Source: Lachnospiraceae bacterium
Lineage (GTDB): Bacteria > Bacillota > Clostridia > Lachnospirales > Lachnospiraceae
Direction: 5' to 3'
DNA length: 51,030 nucleotides
NCBI GenBank assembly: GCA_910575155.1
Contig: CAJTDX010000024.1
Coordinates: forward strand, 1-51,030
Shown: in pieces, positions 35,690 through 44,735 of the stretch
Layout of the letters: every line of letters begins with the position of its first letter
Numbering within the stretch: the stretch's first letter is position 1
Notes under the pieces: model-generated
What the model was told of the DNA's origin: nothing
The model's input: only the letters and a program-made list of their open reading frames with translations
Database searches by the model: none
Translations under genes and position numbers: made by a program

Positions 35690-36433
35690 TTAGTTCATCT
35701 TTATTTCCGTTGTCTTTCCGTCCATCTCCAGCGTAAGCTGTATAGAAGAAATATTCTCAACAGCAGTTTCCGGTACCTCGAACAGCAATATGCCCGCCTC
35801 TGTCTGTCCCGCCTCTAAGGTCCTGGCATAAGTAGACACATCATTCGTCAGGATTGTAATCTGATTACTGACGCCCGCGCCTTCATTCAGTTTAAGGACG
35901 AATTTGGGCTTCTTCGACAATAAATTACATTCTGCCGCTGCATCGCCCGTGTTGGTAATATTTATATTCAAGAGCAAAAATACTTTACCTGCCGACGCTT
36001 CTAAAGAAAAATAATCTCCCTGGCTGTAACTGCTGGCAATCGAATAATCTTTGTAAGAAAATTCTATGCCCGGCACAGCAAGCGCTTCTGTAAAAGTAGA
36101 CTGCCCCACGCTCTCAGCCTGCCCCGCCTGATCTTTTTCTCCTTTCTTATCTTCAGGTTTCTGATTCTTTTCTTCTTTTGCTTCTTTTTTTGGCTCTTCC
36201 TTCTCCGGTTCCTCCATCTCTTCTGTTTCCTCCTGCTCAGCTTCATCCTCCTCGGGATACATTGCTGTCAGGCCTTCTTGTTGGAAACTGTTATGCTTCG
36301 CAAGCGTTCCGGCAGAATATTGTATAATCGTTGCTTCTTCACTTTCTGTAAGGGGAGTAATTGATTCTCCGCAACCGGTAAGGAGCACTGCTGCCGCAGC
36401 CAATACGAAACCCTTCTTTATGATTTTTCTCAT
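35690..36433 (-). CDS. Lipoprotein with acidic/Lys linker and DUF4352-like domain
   Basis: A 247-aa lipoprotein with signal peptide MRKIIKKGFVLAAAAVLLTGC (lipobox LTGC). A low-complexity Glu/Lys linker (about residues 60-110) then leads to a beta-sandwich-like domain (IEFSYKDYSIASSYSQG, KVFLLLNINITNTGDAAAE), as in DUF4352 / immunoprotective extracellular domains. It is probably tethered outside the cell. The function is unknown. AAAGGAG precedes the ATG. Confidence 0.8.
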   Translation of the reverse strand: MRKIIKKGFVLAAAAVLLTGCGESITPLTESEEATIIQYSAGTLAKHNSFQQEGLTAMYPEEDEAEQEETEEMEEPEKEEPKKEAKEEKNQKPEDKKGEKDQAGQAESVGQSTFTEALAVPGIEFSYKDYSIASSYSQGDYFSLEASAGKVFLLLNINITNTGDAAAECNLLSKKPKFVLKLNEGAGVSNQITILTNDVSTYARTLEAGQTEAGILLFEVPETAVENISSIQLTLEMDGKTTEIKMN

Positions 36434-36465
36434 AAATTTGTCTCCTTTCCATAATGACTACTAAT

Positions 36466-36494
36466 ATTCTAACATTATTTATCCTCAAGGGCAA
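36466..36494 (-). promoter_or_regulatory. Promoter of the lipoprotein gene
   Basis: On the minus strand TTGCCC (36489-36494) and TAGAAT (36466-36471) with a 17-base spacer, 33 bases before the ATG. It is divergent from the rnpB promoter. Confidence 0.65.
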
Positions 36495-36503
36495 CAAAAA
36501 AAG

Positions 36504-36532
36504 TTGTATCTTAAATATTTTTATGTTAAAAT
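36504..36532 (+). promoter_or_regulatory. rnpB promoter
   Basis: TTGTAT (36504-36509) and TAAAAT (36527-36532) with a 17-base spacer. The first base of the RNase P RNA lies 8 bases after the -10. Confidence 0.75.
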
Positions 36533-36539
36533 GTAGAAC

Positions 36540-36983
36540 AAGCGGGGCAGATAATCGCGGCTGCAAGCGTCGAAAGACCGCAGCTGAGGAAAGTCCGGGC
36601 TTCACAGGGCAGGATGCCGGTTAACAGCCGGTGGAGGCGACTCCAAGGACAGTGCAACAGAAATATACCGCTGTTTGCAGCCAAATTTCTGAAAAGAATC
36701 CTACTCTCTGCTTCATCCGGCAAACGGATTCTGACAGCAGTCATTCTTTTTTCGGAAAATTCTTTTTGGAAATCTGGCTGTAAACAGTAAGGGTGGAAGG
36801 GCAGCTTAAGAGACTACCGCCTGTCTGGCAACAGGCAGGGCACATGTAAACCCCATCTGAAGCAAGGCCGAACAGAAGCGTTGACGTAGCCCGCCAGCTT
36901 CAGGTAGGCCGCAGGATCTGGCTGGCAACAGCCAGGCTAGATAGATGATTATCCACGACATAACCCGGCTTACCGCCCCACTT
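36540..36983 (+). ncRNA. rnpB: RNase P RNA (type A)
   Basis: The conserved 5' block GAGGAAAGTCCGGGCT and the 3' block ending GACATAACCCGGCTTACCG are present, and the P1 arms AAGCGGGGC/GCCCCACTT pair. The internal GGTGGAAGGGCAGC and AGCAAGGCCGAACAG segments are also typical. It processes the 5' ends of tRNA precursors. At about 444 nt it is long. The extra length is in the P12 arm, where CTGTTTGCAGCCAAATTTC pairs with GAAATCTGGCTGTAAACAG and encloses about 85 nt. Confidence 0.95.
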
Positions 36984-37088
36984 ATTTATTACAAAAATAT
37001 AAACAATTCTTAAAAGAAAATAACTCCATTGACTTCCCGTTTTTTCTGCGCTACCATGAAGAAAACATACCGCACAGGAGATGAATAT

Positions 37089-37484
37089 ATGAAACAGAAA
37101 ATACAGCATTTTATGACCGGAAGATATGGGGCCGACCAGCTTGGACAATTACTGATGGGAATTTCCGTTATATTTCTGCTTATTTCCATGTTCACCAGGC
37201 TGGATATTTTTTACATTCTGGCGCTGGGATTGATGGGCTATGAATATTACCGTATGATGTCCCGCCGGATTGAGCGGCGCTTTCAGGAAAATCAGAAGTT
37301 TATGAACATCCGCTATCGTCTTGTCGTTAAGTGGAATAAAAAGAAAGAGCATTTCAGACAGGCAAAAATATATCGTTTTTATAAATGCCCTTCCTGCCGC
37401 CAGAACATACGGGTACCTAAGGGCAAAGGCAGGATCTGTATTACCTGTCCCAAATGTAAAACCGAATTTATCCGAAAGAGCTGA
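37089..37484 (+). CDS. Membrane protein with C-terminal zinc ribbon
   Basis: A 131-aa protein with two closely spaced hydrophobic helices (LLMGISVIFLLISMF and IFYILALGLMGYEYY), a basic middle and a C-terminal zinc ribbon (CPSCRQNIRVP, then CPKC). The topology suggests a cytoplasmic metal site. CAGGAG lies 8 bases before the ATG at 37089. It is common in Lachnospiraceae as an uncharacterised protein. It stands alone between rnpB and a strong terminator. Confidence 0.75.
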   Translation: MKQKIQHFMTGRYGADQLGQLLMGISVIFLLISMFTRLDIFYILALGLMGYEYYRMMSRRIERRFQENQKFMNIRYRLVVKWNKKKEHFRQAKIYRFYKCPSCRQNIRVPKGKGRICITCPKCKTEFIRKS

Positions 37485-37489
37485 TTGAC

Positions 37490-37600
37490 ATAAAAAAAGG
37501 CTGCCGCATAATACAGGGACGCACCGTATACAGCGTATACTATTACAAAATATGCCGTTTACTGTACGGTTTCCTTCATGCGGCAGCCTTTTATTTATCT
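37490..37600. terminator. Long bidirectional terminator hairpin
   Basis: AAGGCTGCCGCAT and ATGCGGCAGCCTT are 13-bp complementary arms about 70 bases apart, with an inner helix (ACCGTA/TACGGT). A- and T-runs flank both sides. It separates the zinc-ribbon gene (plus) from pyrI (minus) and overlaps the last bases of pyrI. Confidence 0.75.
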
Positions 37601-38035
37601 TATTTTTTTATGTCCTTTGTATTTTTCTTCACAATATTTACACCGATAAATCCGGGACGTCTCGTCTGTGAGGAAGAAAATCTGATCTAACTCCTGTTCA
37701 ACAGAGGTGATACAGCGCGGATTTCGGCAGCGAATTACATTTTTTATTTCTTTGGGAAGCTGAAGCTCCCGTTTTTCCACAATTTTCTCTCCCTTGATAA
37801 TATTCACCGTAATGTTATGGTCGATAAATCCCAGCACGTCCAAATCCAGGGCGTCAATGTCACATTCAACCTTTAAAATATCTTTTTTTCCCATTTTGTT
37901 GCTGCGGGCATTTTTGATAATGGCAACGCAGCAGTCAAGCTGGTCCAGTTTCAGGTCATGATAGAGGGACAGGCTGGTCCCCGCCTGAATATGATCCAGC
38001 ACAAATCCTTCGGTAATGGCGCCTACATTCAACAT
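37595..38035 (-). CDS. pyrI: Aspartate carbamoyltransferase regulatory subunit
   Basis: A 146-aa PyrI. The N-terminal allosteric nucleotide domain contains [13 protein letters not shown]. The C-terminal zinc domain has RCRNPRC (Cys-x4-Cys) and YRCKYC (Cys-x2-Cys). It binds CTP/ATP and holds the catalytic trimers together. It overlaps the end of pyrB by 7 bases. Confidence 0.95.
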   Translation of the reverse strand: MLNVGAITEGFVLDHIQAGTSLSLYHDLKLDQLDCCVAIIKNARSNKMGKKDILKVECDIDALDLDVLGFIDHNITVNIIKGEKIVEKRELQLPKEIKNVIRCRNPRCITSVEQELDQIFFLTDETSRIYRCKYCEEKYKGHKKIR

Positions 38036-38949
38036 ACTTCCACCTCCAATAATGTAAGAATCAGAGCCATCCGCACATAAACGCCGTACTGTGCCTGTTT
38101 AAAATATGCGGCTCTTGGATCGTCGTCTACGTCAACGGATATCTCATTCACTCTTGGAAGGGGATGCATAACGATCATATCTTCCCTGGCGAGCCTCATC
38201 TTTTTCTTATCCAGAATATAGAAATCTTTCATTCGTACATACTCATCCTCATTAAAAAATCTTTCTTTCTGCACTCTGGTCATATAGAGAATGTCCAGCT
38301 CCTTCATGGCGTCCTCCAGACGCTCCACTTCCTGAAAAGGCACATTATTTTTCCTCAGCACATCTTCGCGGATATAGCTGGGCACGCGCAGTTCTTCCGG
38401 CGAAATCAAGGTAAATCTGATGTGAGGATAACGAATCAGGGCGTGAATCAGTGAATGAACGGTACGACCAAATTTCAGGTCGCCGCAAAGACCTATCGTA
38501 AGATTATCCAGGCGTCCTTTTAATGAACGGATAGTAAGAAGATCAGTCAACGTCTGGGTGGGATGCTGATGTCCGCCGTCTCCCGCGTTAATAACAGGAA
38601 TCCCGGATTTCTCAGAAGCCACCAGAGGCGCACCCTCCTTGGGATGGCGCATTGCGCAGATATCTGCATAACAGGAAATTACCCGAATCGTATCAGAAAC
38701 ACTTTCCCCTTTTGCAGCGGAACTGCTGTCTGCACTGGAAAAACCAAGCACAGAGCCTCCTAAATTCAACATGGCCGCTTCAAAGCTTAACCTTGTTCTG
38801 GTACTTGGTTCATAAAAACAGGTGGCAAGTTTCTTGCCATCACATGCATGGGAGTATTTCTGAGGATTGTTTTCAATATCATTTGCCAGCGTAAGCAGTT
38901 TGTCCAGTTCCTCTACAGACAAATCCAGCGGGCTCATTAAATGCTGCAT
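38029..38949 (-). CDS. pyrB: Aspartate carbamoyltransferase catalytic subunit
   Basis: A 306-aa enzyme condensing carbamoyl phosphate and aspartate, the first committed step of pyrimidine synthesis. Motifs are [39 protein letters not shown] and [15 protein letters not shown] precedes the ATG at 38949; the open frame upstream to 39066 lacks homology. It is coupled with pyrI. Confidence 0.96.
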   Translation of the reverse strand: MQHLMSPLDLSVEELDKLLTLANDIENNPQKYSHACDGKKLATCFYEPSTRTRLSFEAAMLNLGGSVLGFSSADSSSAAKGESVSDTIRVISCYADICAMRHPKEGAPLVASEKSGIPVINAGDGGHQHPTQTLTDLLTIRSLKGRLDNLTIGLCGDLKFGRTVHSLIHALIRYPHIRFTLISPEELRVPSYIREDVLRKNNVPFQEVERLEDAMKELDILYMTRVQKERFFNEDEYVRMKDFYILDKKKMRLAREDMIVMHPLPRVNEISVDVDDDPRAAYFKQAQYGVYVRMALILTLLEVEVC

Positions 38950-39007
38950 AGAACGCCTCCTATCTTCAAAAACAGTATCAATGCCTGCATTTGCAGACAT
39001 TTTTACT

Positions 39008-39036
39008 ATCATATAACAGACCGCTAAAAATTGCAA
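39008..39036 (-). promoter_or_regulatory. pyrBI promoter
   Basis: On the minus strand TTGCAA (39031-39036) and TATGAT (39008-39013) are 17 bases apart. A small dyad (TGTCTGCA...TGCAGGCA, about 38984-39001) lies in the short leader. Confidence 0.7.
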
Positions 39037-39083
39037 GAAAAAGGTGGGCGATTTACAGACAAACACATTTTGACTGTATCAGC

Positions 39084-39128
39084 AAAAACTGGTCCTGTGA
39101 AAGATCACTTCCACAAGGCCAGTTTTTT
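39084..39128 (-). terminator. Terminator of the 1552-aa surface-protein gene
   Basis: AACTGG(C/T)C with an inner TGTG/CACA helix forms a stem. On the minus strand it is followed by AGTTTTTGCTG. It is about 12 bases past the stop. Confidence 0.75.
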
Positions 39129-39139
39129 AAATTGCTGTT

Positions 39140-42100
39140 TTATTTTACTTGAATCTTAAGAACCGCTTTTTTACCATTATAAGTTTTCACTGTGATAACG
39201 GCATTCCCTTTTTTCCTGGCTGTTACTTTTCCAGTTTTGGACACTGTAACTACAGATTTCCTGCTCGATTTATAGGCAATATTATAACTTGCTGTGCCCT
39301 TGGGCAGTTTAGACCTGATCTGGAATTTCTTACCGGCCTTTAAAGTCTTCTTTTTCGCATTAAGACTAATTTTTCCCGGCTTCTTTTTCACACGCACAGT
39401 CACCACGGCCTTCTTATTATTGGAAGAATATATGGTGATTTTACATGTTCCGGTTTTCCGGGCCGTGATCCTGCCGTTCTTATTCACTTTTACCTTGCTG
39501 TTGGAGGGCTTATAAGTGAGTTCTGTGTCCGAAGCGTTCTTTGGATAAACGGATGCTTCTATTTGAACCTTCTCACCGACGCCCACCGTCATTTTATTTG
39601 TTGAAACCAACACTTTCTGTACAACAATTTCTTGCACTGTCTCCGGTTTTACTGTCACCTGTAATTCTGCCGTCTTTCCATTCGTTGACATCACCGTTAT
39701 CGTTGCTCTTCCTGCTTTCCTGGCTTCAATCTCTCCGCTGCTGCTTACCGTCGCCACCGTTCCATCGCTGCTTCGGTAAATGAGTGTTTTATTGCTTGCA
39801 TTAGATGGCAGAACCTCTGCTTTTATCTGGTATTTTTCTCCTTCTCGCAGCGTCTTGCTCTCTTCACTTAGTCTGACCTGCGTTACTTCGATTTCCGCCG
39901 GCTTTTCTTCTCCAGGGCCTTTCTTTTCCTCCACCGTCAATTCCAGCTCTGCTGTCTTTCCATTTGTTGATTCCGCCGTTATCTTCGCTTTTCCCGCTTT
40001 TCGGGCCTCGATCTCTCCGATGCTGCTTACCGTCGCCACTGTTTCATCGCTGCTTCGGTAACTGAGCGTTTTGCTGCTTGCATTGGACGGCAGCACCTCT
40101 GCTTTCAACTGGTATTTTTCTCCTTCTCGCAGCGTCTTGCTCTCTTCACTCAGCCTCACTTCCGTCACTTCTACTTCCGTCGGTTTTTCTTCTCCCGGAC
40201 CTTCCTTTTCCTCTACTGTCAATTCCAGCTCTGCTGTCTTTCCATTTGTTGATTCCGCCGTTATCTTCGCTTTTCCTGCTTTTCGGGCTTCAATCTCTCC
40301 GATGCTGCTTACCGTCGCCACCGTTTCATCGCTGCTTCGGTAACTGAGCGTCTTGCTGCTTGCATTGGACGGCAGCACCTCTGCTTTCAACTGGTATTTT
40401 TCTCCTTCTCGCAGCGTCTTGCTCTCTTCACTCAGCTTCACTTCCGTCACTTCTACTTCCGTCGGTTTTTCTTCTCCCGGACCTTCCTTTTCCTCTACTG
40501 TCAATTCCAGCTCTGCTGTCTTTCCATTTGTTGATTCCGCCGTTATCTTCGCTTTTCCTGCTTTTCGGGCTTCAATCTCTCCGGTGCTGCTTACCGTCGC
40601 CACCGTTTCATCGCTGCTTCGGTAACTGAGCGTCTTGCTGCTTGCATTGGACGGCAGCACTTCTGTTTTCAACTGGTATTTTTCTCCTTCCCGCAGCGTC
40701 TTGCTCTCTTCACTCAGCCTCACTTCCGTTACCTCAACGTCAGCGTCTGGTTCACCACGCTCCAGCTTCCAGTTGCTTAATTTCTCCAGGGCAACTGTAC
40801 CGTCTTCAAAAAATTTTACAGGAAGCCAAATGTATCTGACTTCTTCCGGAACTTCGCCGCCAACATTGTCACCAATGCAAATATATGTATCTTCATTTTT
40901 TGTCTTTACCTGAAAAACATTACTGGTCTGATTCTTACTGACAATATCTTCAAACTTCTGTTCTTCATTATTCCACATCTGTATGCTATGAACGGTCCAG
41001 GGGCCATCCAGAGTATCGGCCACCGCATATTGCGGTCCATCGCTGTCTGGATTTCCGGCATTGATTATATAATACTTTCCATTCCGCTCAAAGATACCGC
41101 CCTCAGAATTAAAAAGTGTGTTGGAATTTGTATATTGCAAAGCCCGGGACGCACCCTCGACTTTCGTATAATCCTCTGACAACCTTGCCATAAACACTCC
41201 TTCATTTCCGGGCGTCTCTGCAATTCCCGGAACATACGCATCTCTGGATCCATATATGATATAAGCAGAGCCGTCATTGTCTTTGTACAAATTAATAAAA
41301 CCTGTTATGCTGCTGTCTCCAGCGCCGTCAACAATGGTGAACGGCCCCTTGATACTCTTACTGACTGCCACACTCATTCCGCCTGATGCAAGCTCAACCC
41401 ACATCACATACTGCTGCTCTTGCTCATTATAAAGTACTTTTGGATGCGCAATGGAACAATCTTTGCCAATCTCCCCCATAGTACCTTCATAGACCCAGTT
41501 ATATAAATCTGTGGAACTGTACAGATGGATTCCCGGATTCTTTTTCTGCCCGTCGTCTTCCAGGTCATTTACACCGAACCAATACCATTTTGTCTGTCCG
41601 TTTTCTTCCACCTGATGAACCTCGCCGCCGCAGGCGTAAACCCGTTCTCCTTCTGTATCGTATAAAATTTCACCGGAAAGCCCGTCAATTGAATCATTTG
41701 TTCCCGGAAAAGAAGGCACATCCGGTTCCTCTGGCCTAAGACCATCAAGCTTCCAGTGACTCAATTTTCTTAGTGCAATCGTACCGTCCCCGGAAAACTT
41801 TACAGGCAGCCATACATATCTCGTCTGGTTCGCATCATTGCTGTCCCATTTATTTGCATCTGAAATATTGATGTATATAACGCCGTTATCTGTATGAACC
41901 GGAAGAATACAGCTTGTTGGATTTATATTGCAGGTTTCATTGTCCGTCCCCAAATCTTTTCCCTCATCACTTAACATCTGAAGCGGGTATACAGACCAGG
42001 CGCCATCCAGAGTATCTGCTGAGGCATATTGCCCCGTCCCTGTATTGAGGATATAATATTTACCATTTTGCTGAAACATCCCGCCTTCTGCACTTTCGAG

Positions 42101-43798
42101 CTTTGTCTCGCCATGAAAAATAAGTGTTTGCGCCTCGCCCGCAACATCCATATAGTCATCCGTCAGCTTTGCTATCGCAAGACCTTTCGCACCCTGATAA
42201 ATAACATAGGCTGCGCCATTGCTCTCCTGATAAGCAGTTACAAATCCTGTTACACTCTCACAATATTTGACAAATCGGAACGGACCTTTGATACTGTCGC
42301 TGACAGCAATGCATTCCGCCCCGTTTGAAGCAGACACCCACATGACATACTGCCGCTCTCTTTCATTATAAAAGACTTTGGGATGTGCCGTCGGACAATC
42401 CTTTAGACAATTAAACACTATGTCTTTCTCACTGTCGCTCAAATCCCCGTATAAATTCCTGAAATACTCGTCTGTCTCAAACTGCTCCTTCGAGCTCATT
42501 CCCTTAAAGATGTCTTCCTCACGCGTCCAGTTGTATAAATCTGTGGAGCTGTATAAGTGAATCCCAGGTACGGCATTGCCAGAAGATTCCGGCATATCTT
42601 CTCCAAACCAATACCATTTCGTCACGCCATCTTCTTCCACCTGGTGAACTTCGCCGCCGCAGGCCTGAATCTTTTGTCCTTCTGTGTCATACAACCATTC
42701 ATCAGCCAGACCATGGATGGAATCGTATAATACAGGCGTTTCCGGTTCCCCCGAAACCATTCCTTCCCGTTTCCAATTGCTCAGTTCTCTCAGTGCGGCC
42801 GTGCCGTCTTCAAAAAATTCAAGCGGCAGCCAGATATATCTGACTTCTTCTGTTTCTCCGCCCACACTGTCGCCGATACAGACATACTCGACTGGATTTT
42901 CAGTTTTTACATGGAATACGCTGCTGGTTTGATTTTTATCAACAATGTCCTTGTAAGCCGCGCCGTCCCACATCTGAAGGGTACGGACCTTCCACTCGCC
43001 AGTGAGAGTGGCAGCGGTCGCATATTGTGTCATTCCTGCATTGACAATATAATACGTTCCATCTTTTTTAAAGACACCGCCTTCCGTATTTTCAAGAGAA
43101 TCCCCCTCAAACCGAAGCTGTTGCGGCGTACCTTCGATTTTCTTATAATCTCCGGACAACTGTGCTGCAAAAAAGCTGCCTGTTTGCCCTGGCATGGAAG
43201 ATGAACCGGGATATATGACATAAGCAATGCCAGGGCTCTCCTCATATAAATTGATAAATCCCATAACGTCATCTGCTCCGGTGTCACTGACCGAAGTAAA
43301 GGGACCTTTCATGCTGTCGCTGACGCCAACGCTTATTCCTTCGAAGGTGGAAACCCACATCACGTACTGATTCTGCTCTGCGTTATAAAGGATCTTGGGA
43401 TGCGCCGCACCCTGTATATCCCACATAATGCCTTCATATTCCCAATTGTATAAATCCGAAGAGCTATACAAATGGATTCCCTCCTCTTTCTCCTCGCCGT
43501 CGGCTTTTTCCAGGTCGTCCACACCATACCAATACCACCTGGTCACTCCGTTTTCCGTACACTGGCGAACCTCGCCGCCGCAGGCCATCACCCGCTTTCC
43601 GCTGGTATCATACAATATTTCGCCTGAAAGCCCGTCAATCGAATCATACCGTTCTGAAATCGTTGTCCGGGAAACAGCCGCATTCTGTTCCGCAGCTTCT
43701 GACGCCGCCCGCAATGGAACGGATGGAAACAATAATGAAATATACACAGCCGCTGCGGTTGAGATGTGCAAAACTTTTTGTAACTTCTTTTTTTTCAT
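39140..43798 (-). CDS. Large secreted protein: three GH43-like propellers and six BIG2 repeats
   Basis: A 1552-aa protein with a signal peptide (cleavage near RAASEAA). Three homologous modules (about 47-350, 357-690, 699-1015) each contain YDSIDGLSGEILYD-, GGEVHQVEENG-KWYWFG-, IHLYSSTDLYNW-, AHPKVLYN- and EGGIFERNGKYYIINAG-like stretches. This is the pattern of GH43-type five-bladed propellers, near the exo-1,3-galactanase group. The ERPK-type motif of that group reads AHPK here, so catalysis is uncertain. About six BIG2 domains follow, three nearly identical, ending in Lys-rich repeats with no sortase motif. It is likely a cell-surface glycan-binding or glycan-cleaving protein. GGAGGAACG precedes the ATG. 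Confidence 0.85.
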   Translation of the reverse strand: MKKKKLQKVLHISTAAAVYISLLFPSVPLRAASEAAEQNAAVSRTTISERYDSIDGLSGEILYDTSGKRVMACGGEVRQCTENGVTRWYWYGVDDLEKADGEEKEEGIHLYSSSDLYNWEYEGIMWDIQGAAHPKILYNAEQNQYVMWVSTFEGISVGVSDSMKGPFTSVSDTGADDVMGFINLYEESPGIAYVIYPGSSSMPGQTGSFFAAQLSGDYKKIEGTPQQLRFEGDSLENTEGGVFKKDGTYYIVNAGMTQYATAATLTGEWKVRTLQMWDGAAYKDIVDKNQTSSVFHVKTENPVEYVCIGDSVGGETEEVRYIWLPLEFFEDGTAALRELSNWKREGMVSGEPETPVLYDSIHGLADEWLYDTEGQKIQACGGEVHQVEEDGVTKWYWFGEDMPESSGNAVPGIHLYSSTDLYNWTREEDIFKGMSSKEQFETDEYFRNLYGDLSDSEKDIVFNCLKDCPTAHPKVFYNERERQYVMWVSASNGAECIAVSDSIKGPFRFVKYCESVTGFVTAYQESNGAAYVIYQGAKGLAIAKLTDDYMDVAGEAQTLIFHGETKLESAEGGMFQQNGKYYILNTGTGQYASADTLDGAWSVYPLQMLSDEGKDLGTDNETCNINPTSCILPVHTDNGVIYINISDANKWDSNDANQTRYVWLPVKFSGDGTIALRKLSHWKLDGLRPEEPDVPSFPGTNDSIDGLSGEILYDTEGERVYACGGEVHQVEENGQTKWYWFGVNDLEDDGQKKNPGIHLYSSTDLYNWVYEGTMGEIGKDCSIAHPKVLYNEQEQQYVMWVELASGGMSVAVSKSIKGPFTIVDGAGDSSITGFINLYKDNDGSAYIIYGSRDAYVPGIAETPGNEGVFMARLSEDYTKVEGASRALQYTNSNTLFNSEGGIFERNGKYYIINAGNPDSDGPQYAVADTLDGPWTVHSIQMWNNEEQKFEDIVSKNQTSNVFQVKTKNEDTYICIGDNVGGEVPEEVRYIWLPVKFFEDGTVALEKLSNWKLERGEPDADVEVTEVRLSEESKTLREGEKYQLKTEVLPSNASSKTLSYRSSDETVATVSSTGEIEARKAGKAKITAESTNGKTAELELTVEEKEGPGEEKPTEVEVTEVKLSEESKTLREGEKYQLKAEVLPSNASSKTLSYRSSDETVATVSSIGEIEARKAGKAKITAESTNGKTAELELTVEEKEGPGEEKPTEVEVTEVRLSEESKTLREGEKYQLKAEVLPSNASSKTLSYRSSDETVATVSSIGEIEARKAGKAKITAESTNGKTAELELTVEEKKGPGEEKPAEIEVTQVRLSEESKTLREGEKYQIKAEVLPSNASNKTLIYRSSDGTVATVSSSGEIEARKAGRATITVMSTNGKTAELQVTVKPETVQEIVVQKVLVSTNKMTVGVGEKVQIEASVYPKNASDTELTYKPSNSKVKVNKNGRITARKTGTCKITIYSSNNKKAVVTVRVKKKPGKISLNAKKKTLKAGKKFQIRSKLPKGTASYNIAYKSSRKSVVTVSKTGKVTARKKGNAVITVKTYNGKKAVLKIQVK
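39888..40733 (-). repeat. Tandem 282-bp repeats encoding near-identical BIG2 domains
   Basis: Three consecutive 282-bp units (about 40733-40452, 40451-40170, 40169-39888) differ by only a few bases. Each encodes 94 aa with SEESKTLREGEKYQLK and SRTTATVSS-like segments. A fourth, more diverged unit follows to about 39610. Such identity points to recent duplication or ongoing homogenisation. Confidence 0.85.
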
Positions 43799-43881
43799 AA
43801 CGTTCCTCCTCTTTCATAAATTTACTGTCAAAAAAGTTTGTAAGTTACATTAAAAAATGCAAAATACTACAACCTCAGTAT

Positions 43882-43909
43882 ATTATATCTTCATATATTA
43901 CTCAATCAA
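43882..43909 (-). promoter_or_regulatory. Promoter of the 1552-aa surface-protein gene
   Basis: On the minus strand TTGATT (43904-43909) and TATAAT (43882-43887) with a 16-base spacer. The ~85-base leader before the ATG shows no clear structure. Confidence 0.6.
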
Positions 43910-44014
43910 TTTTTACATATGTATGAACCCAGATAAGGAGAAAACTTAAAATTGTGTTTAAGACAGCAGACATAATAAGGTGGAGAGAATAATCTTATTT
44001 GGAGGAATTACAAA

Positions 44015-44389
44015 ATGGCAAAATCATTTTTTGAGGAAATGGGCGGCAGATACGAAAAGCAGGGAGATTATCTAATTCCATGTATAGCTTTACCAGCCGA
44101 AGAAGAACAGCTGATAGGCACATGGGGACAGCGGCACTTGGACTATCTGAAACAGTACCGTAAGGTTACATACACCAATCTTCTCACAAGCGGCAGGCTG
44201 AATACATACCTTGCCGACATTGACAGGCAGGCGCAGGAACGCTTGGAATGGCTCGTAGAGGGCATGAAACAGGCACAAGGCATAACGGAACAGCTAAAGG
44301 CTGAAAATGCGTTAGAATGGACAGGAAGAATGAATAACATAAGGGCTTGTGCAATGGAGATTGTGAATGAGGAAATAATCTACGCATAA
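44015..44389 (+). CDS. tnpV: Transposon-encoded protein TnpV
   Basis: A 124-aa protein of the TnpV family. Characteristic parts are MGGRYEKQGDYLIPCIALP, GTWGQRHLDYLKQYR, TNLLTSGRLNTYLADID and MNNIRACAMEIVNEEIIYA. It is found in Tn4451-like and related mobile elements of Clostridia; the molecular role is unknown. GGAGG precedes the ATG. It marks the chromosome-side part of the mobile region. Confidence 0.9.
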   Translation: MAKSFFEEMGGRYEKQGDYLIPCIALPAEEEQLIGTWGQRHLDYLKQYRKVTYTNLLTSGRLNTYLADIDRQAQERLEWLVEGMKQAQGITEQLKAENALEWTGRMNNIRACAMEIVNEEIIYA

Positions 44390-44415
44390 CAGACAGGCGG
44401 CAGAGGGTTGATATG

Positions 44416-44472
44416 CTCCCCATAGAGTAGACGCTCGAAAAAACAAAAATTTCGAGACTACACTATGGGGAG
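44416..44472. repeat. Long hairpin upstream of the IS remnant
   Basis: CTCCCCATAG (44416-44425) pairs with CTATGGGGAG (44463-44472). Inner arms TAG-C-CTCGAAA and TTTCGAG-CTA also pair, around an A-rich loop. It lies directly before the transposase-like start codon, as leader or terminal structures do in several IS elements. Confidence 0.6.
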
Positions 44473-44479
44473 TGATTTT

Positions 44480-44674
44480 ATGGGCAAAAAGGAATTTACA
44501 ATTGAAGAGAAGATTGAAGCAATAGAACTTCATATTCATGACGGGATGGGATACGGAGCGATATCGGATAGGTATCTTTCAGATTTGGATATAAAAAGAT
44601 ATGAAGTATGCAATGAATTCCGTAGCAGTAGCAGCATTGTGAAATTGCAGTTATCACTTTATCTTTTCATTTGA
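44480..44674 (+). pseudogene. IS transposase OrfA-like N-terminal remnant
   Basis: The frame starts MGKKEFTIEEKIEAIELHIH with GGGGAG seven bases upstream and looks like the first helices of an IS3-type OrfA (HTH) protein. After about 35 residues (GYGAISDRY) the similarity ends, and the rest (EFRSSSSIVKLQ...) is not HTH-like. No OrfB or right end follows. It is a truncated remnant; the family assignment is tentative. Confidence 0.45.
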
Positions 44675-44725
44675 CAAATTAAAAAATTTCAAGTATAATA
44701 ACGTTGTTATCAATAACATTGTTAT
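44671..44725 (+). promoter_or_regulatory. Promoter and double operator of the cargo tetR gene
   Basis: TTGACA (44671-44676) and TATAAT (44694-44699) with a 17-base spacer. Two near-identical 13-bp palindromes, ATAACGTTGTTAT (44698-44710) and ATAACATTGTTAT (44713-44725), start 15 bases apart over the transcription start. This arrangement suits two TetR dimers. Confidence 0.82.
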
Positions 44726-44735
44726 TGGAGGGAAT

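Noticed and set aside
36526-37195. Minus-strand ORFs across rnpB
   Set aside because: They cross the RNase P RNA gene and have no ribosome sites or similarity.
39888-40733. Regular repeats that could suggest a CRISPR array
   Set aside because: The units are 282 bp, contiguous and in frame within a coding gene, with no spacers; no CRISPR array or cas gene is in the window.
39780-40913. Repeated ~90-aa plus-strand ORFs opposite the 1552-aa gene
   Set aside because: They recur with the 282-bp period of the minus-strand repeats and are antisense shadows of them.
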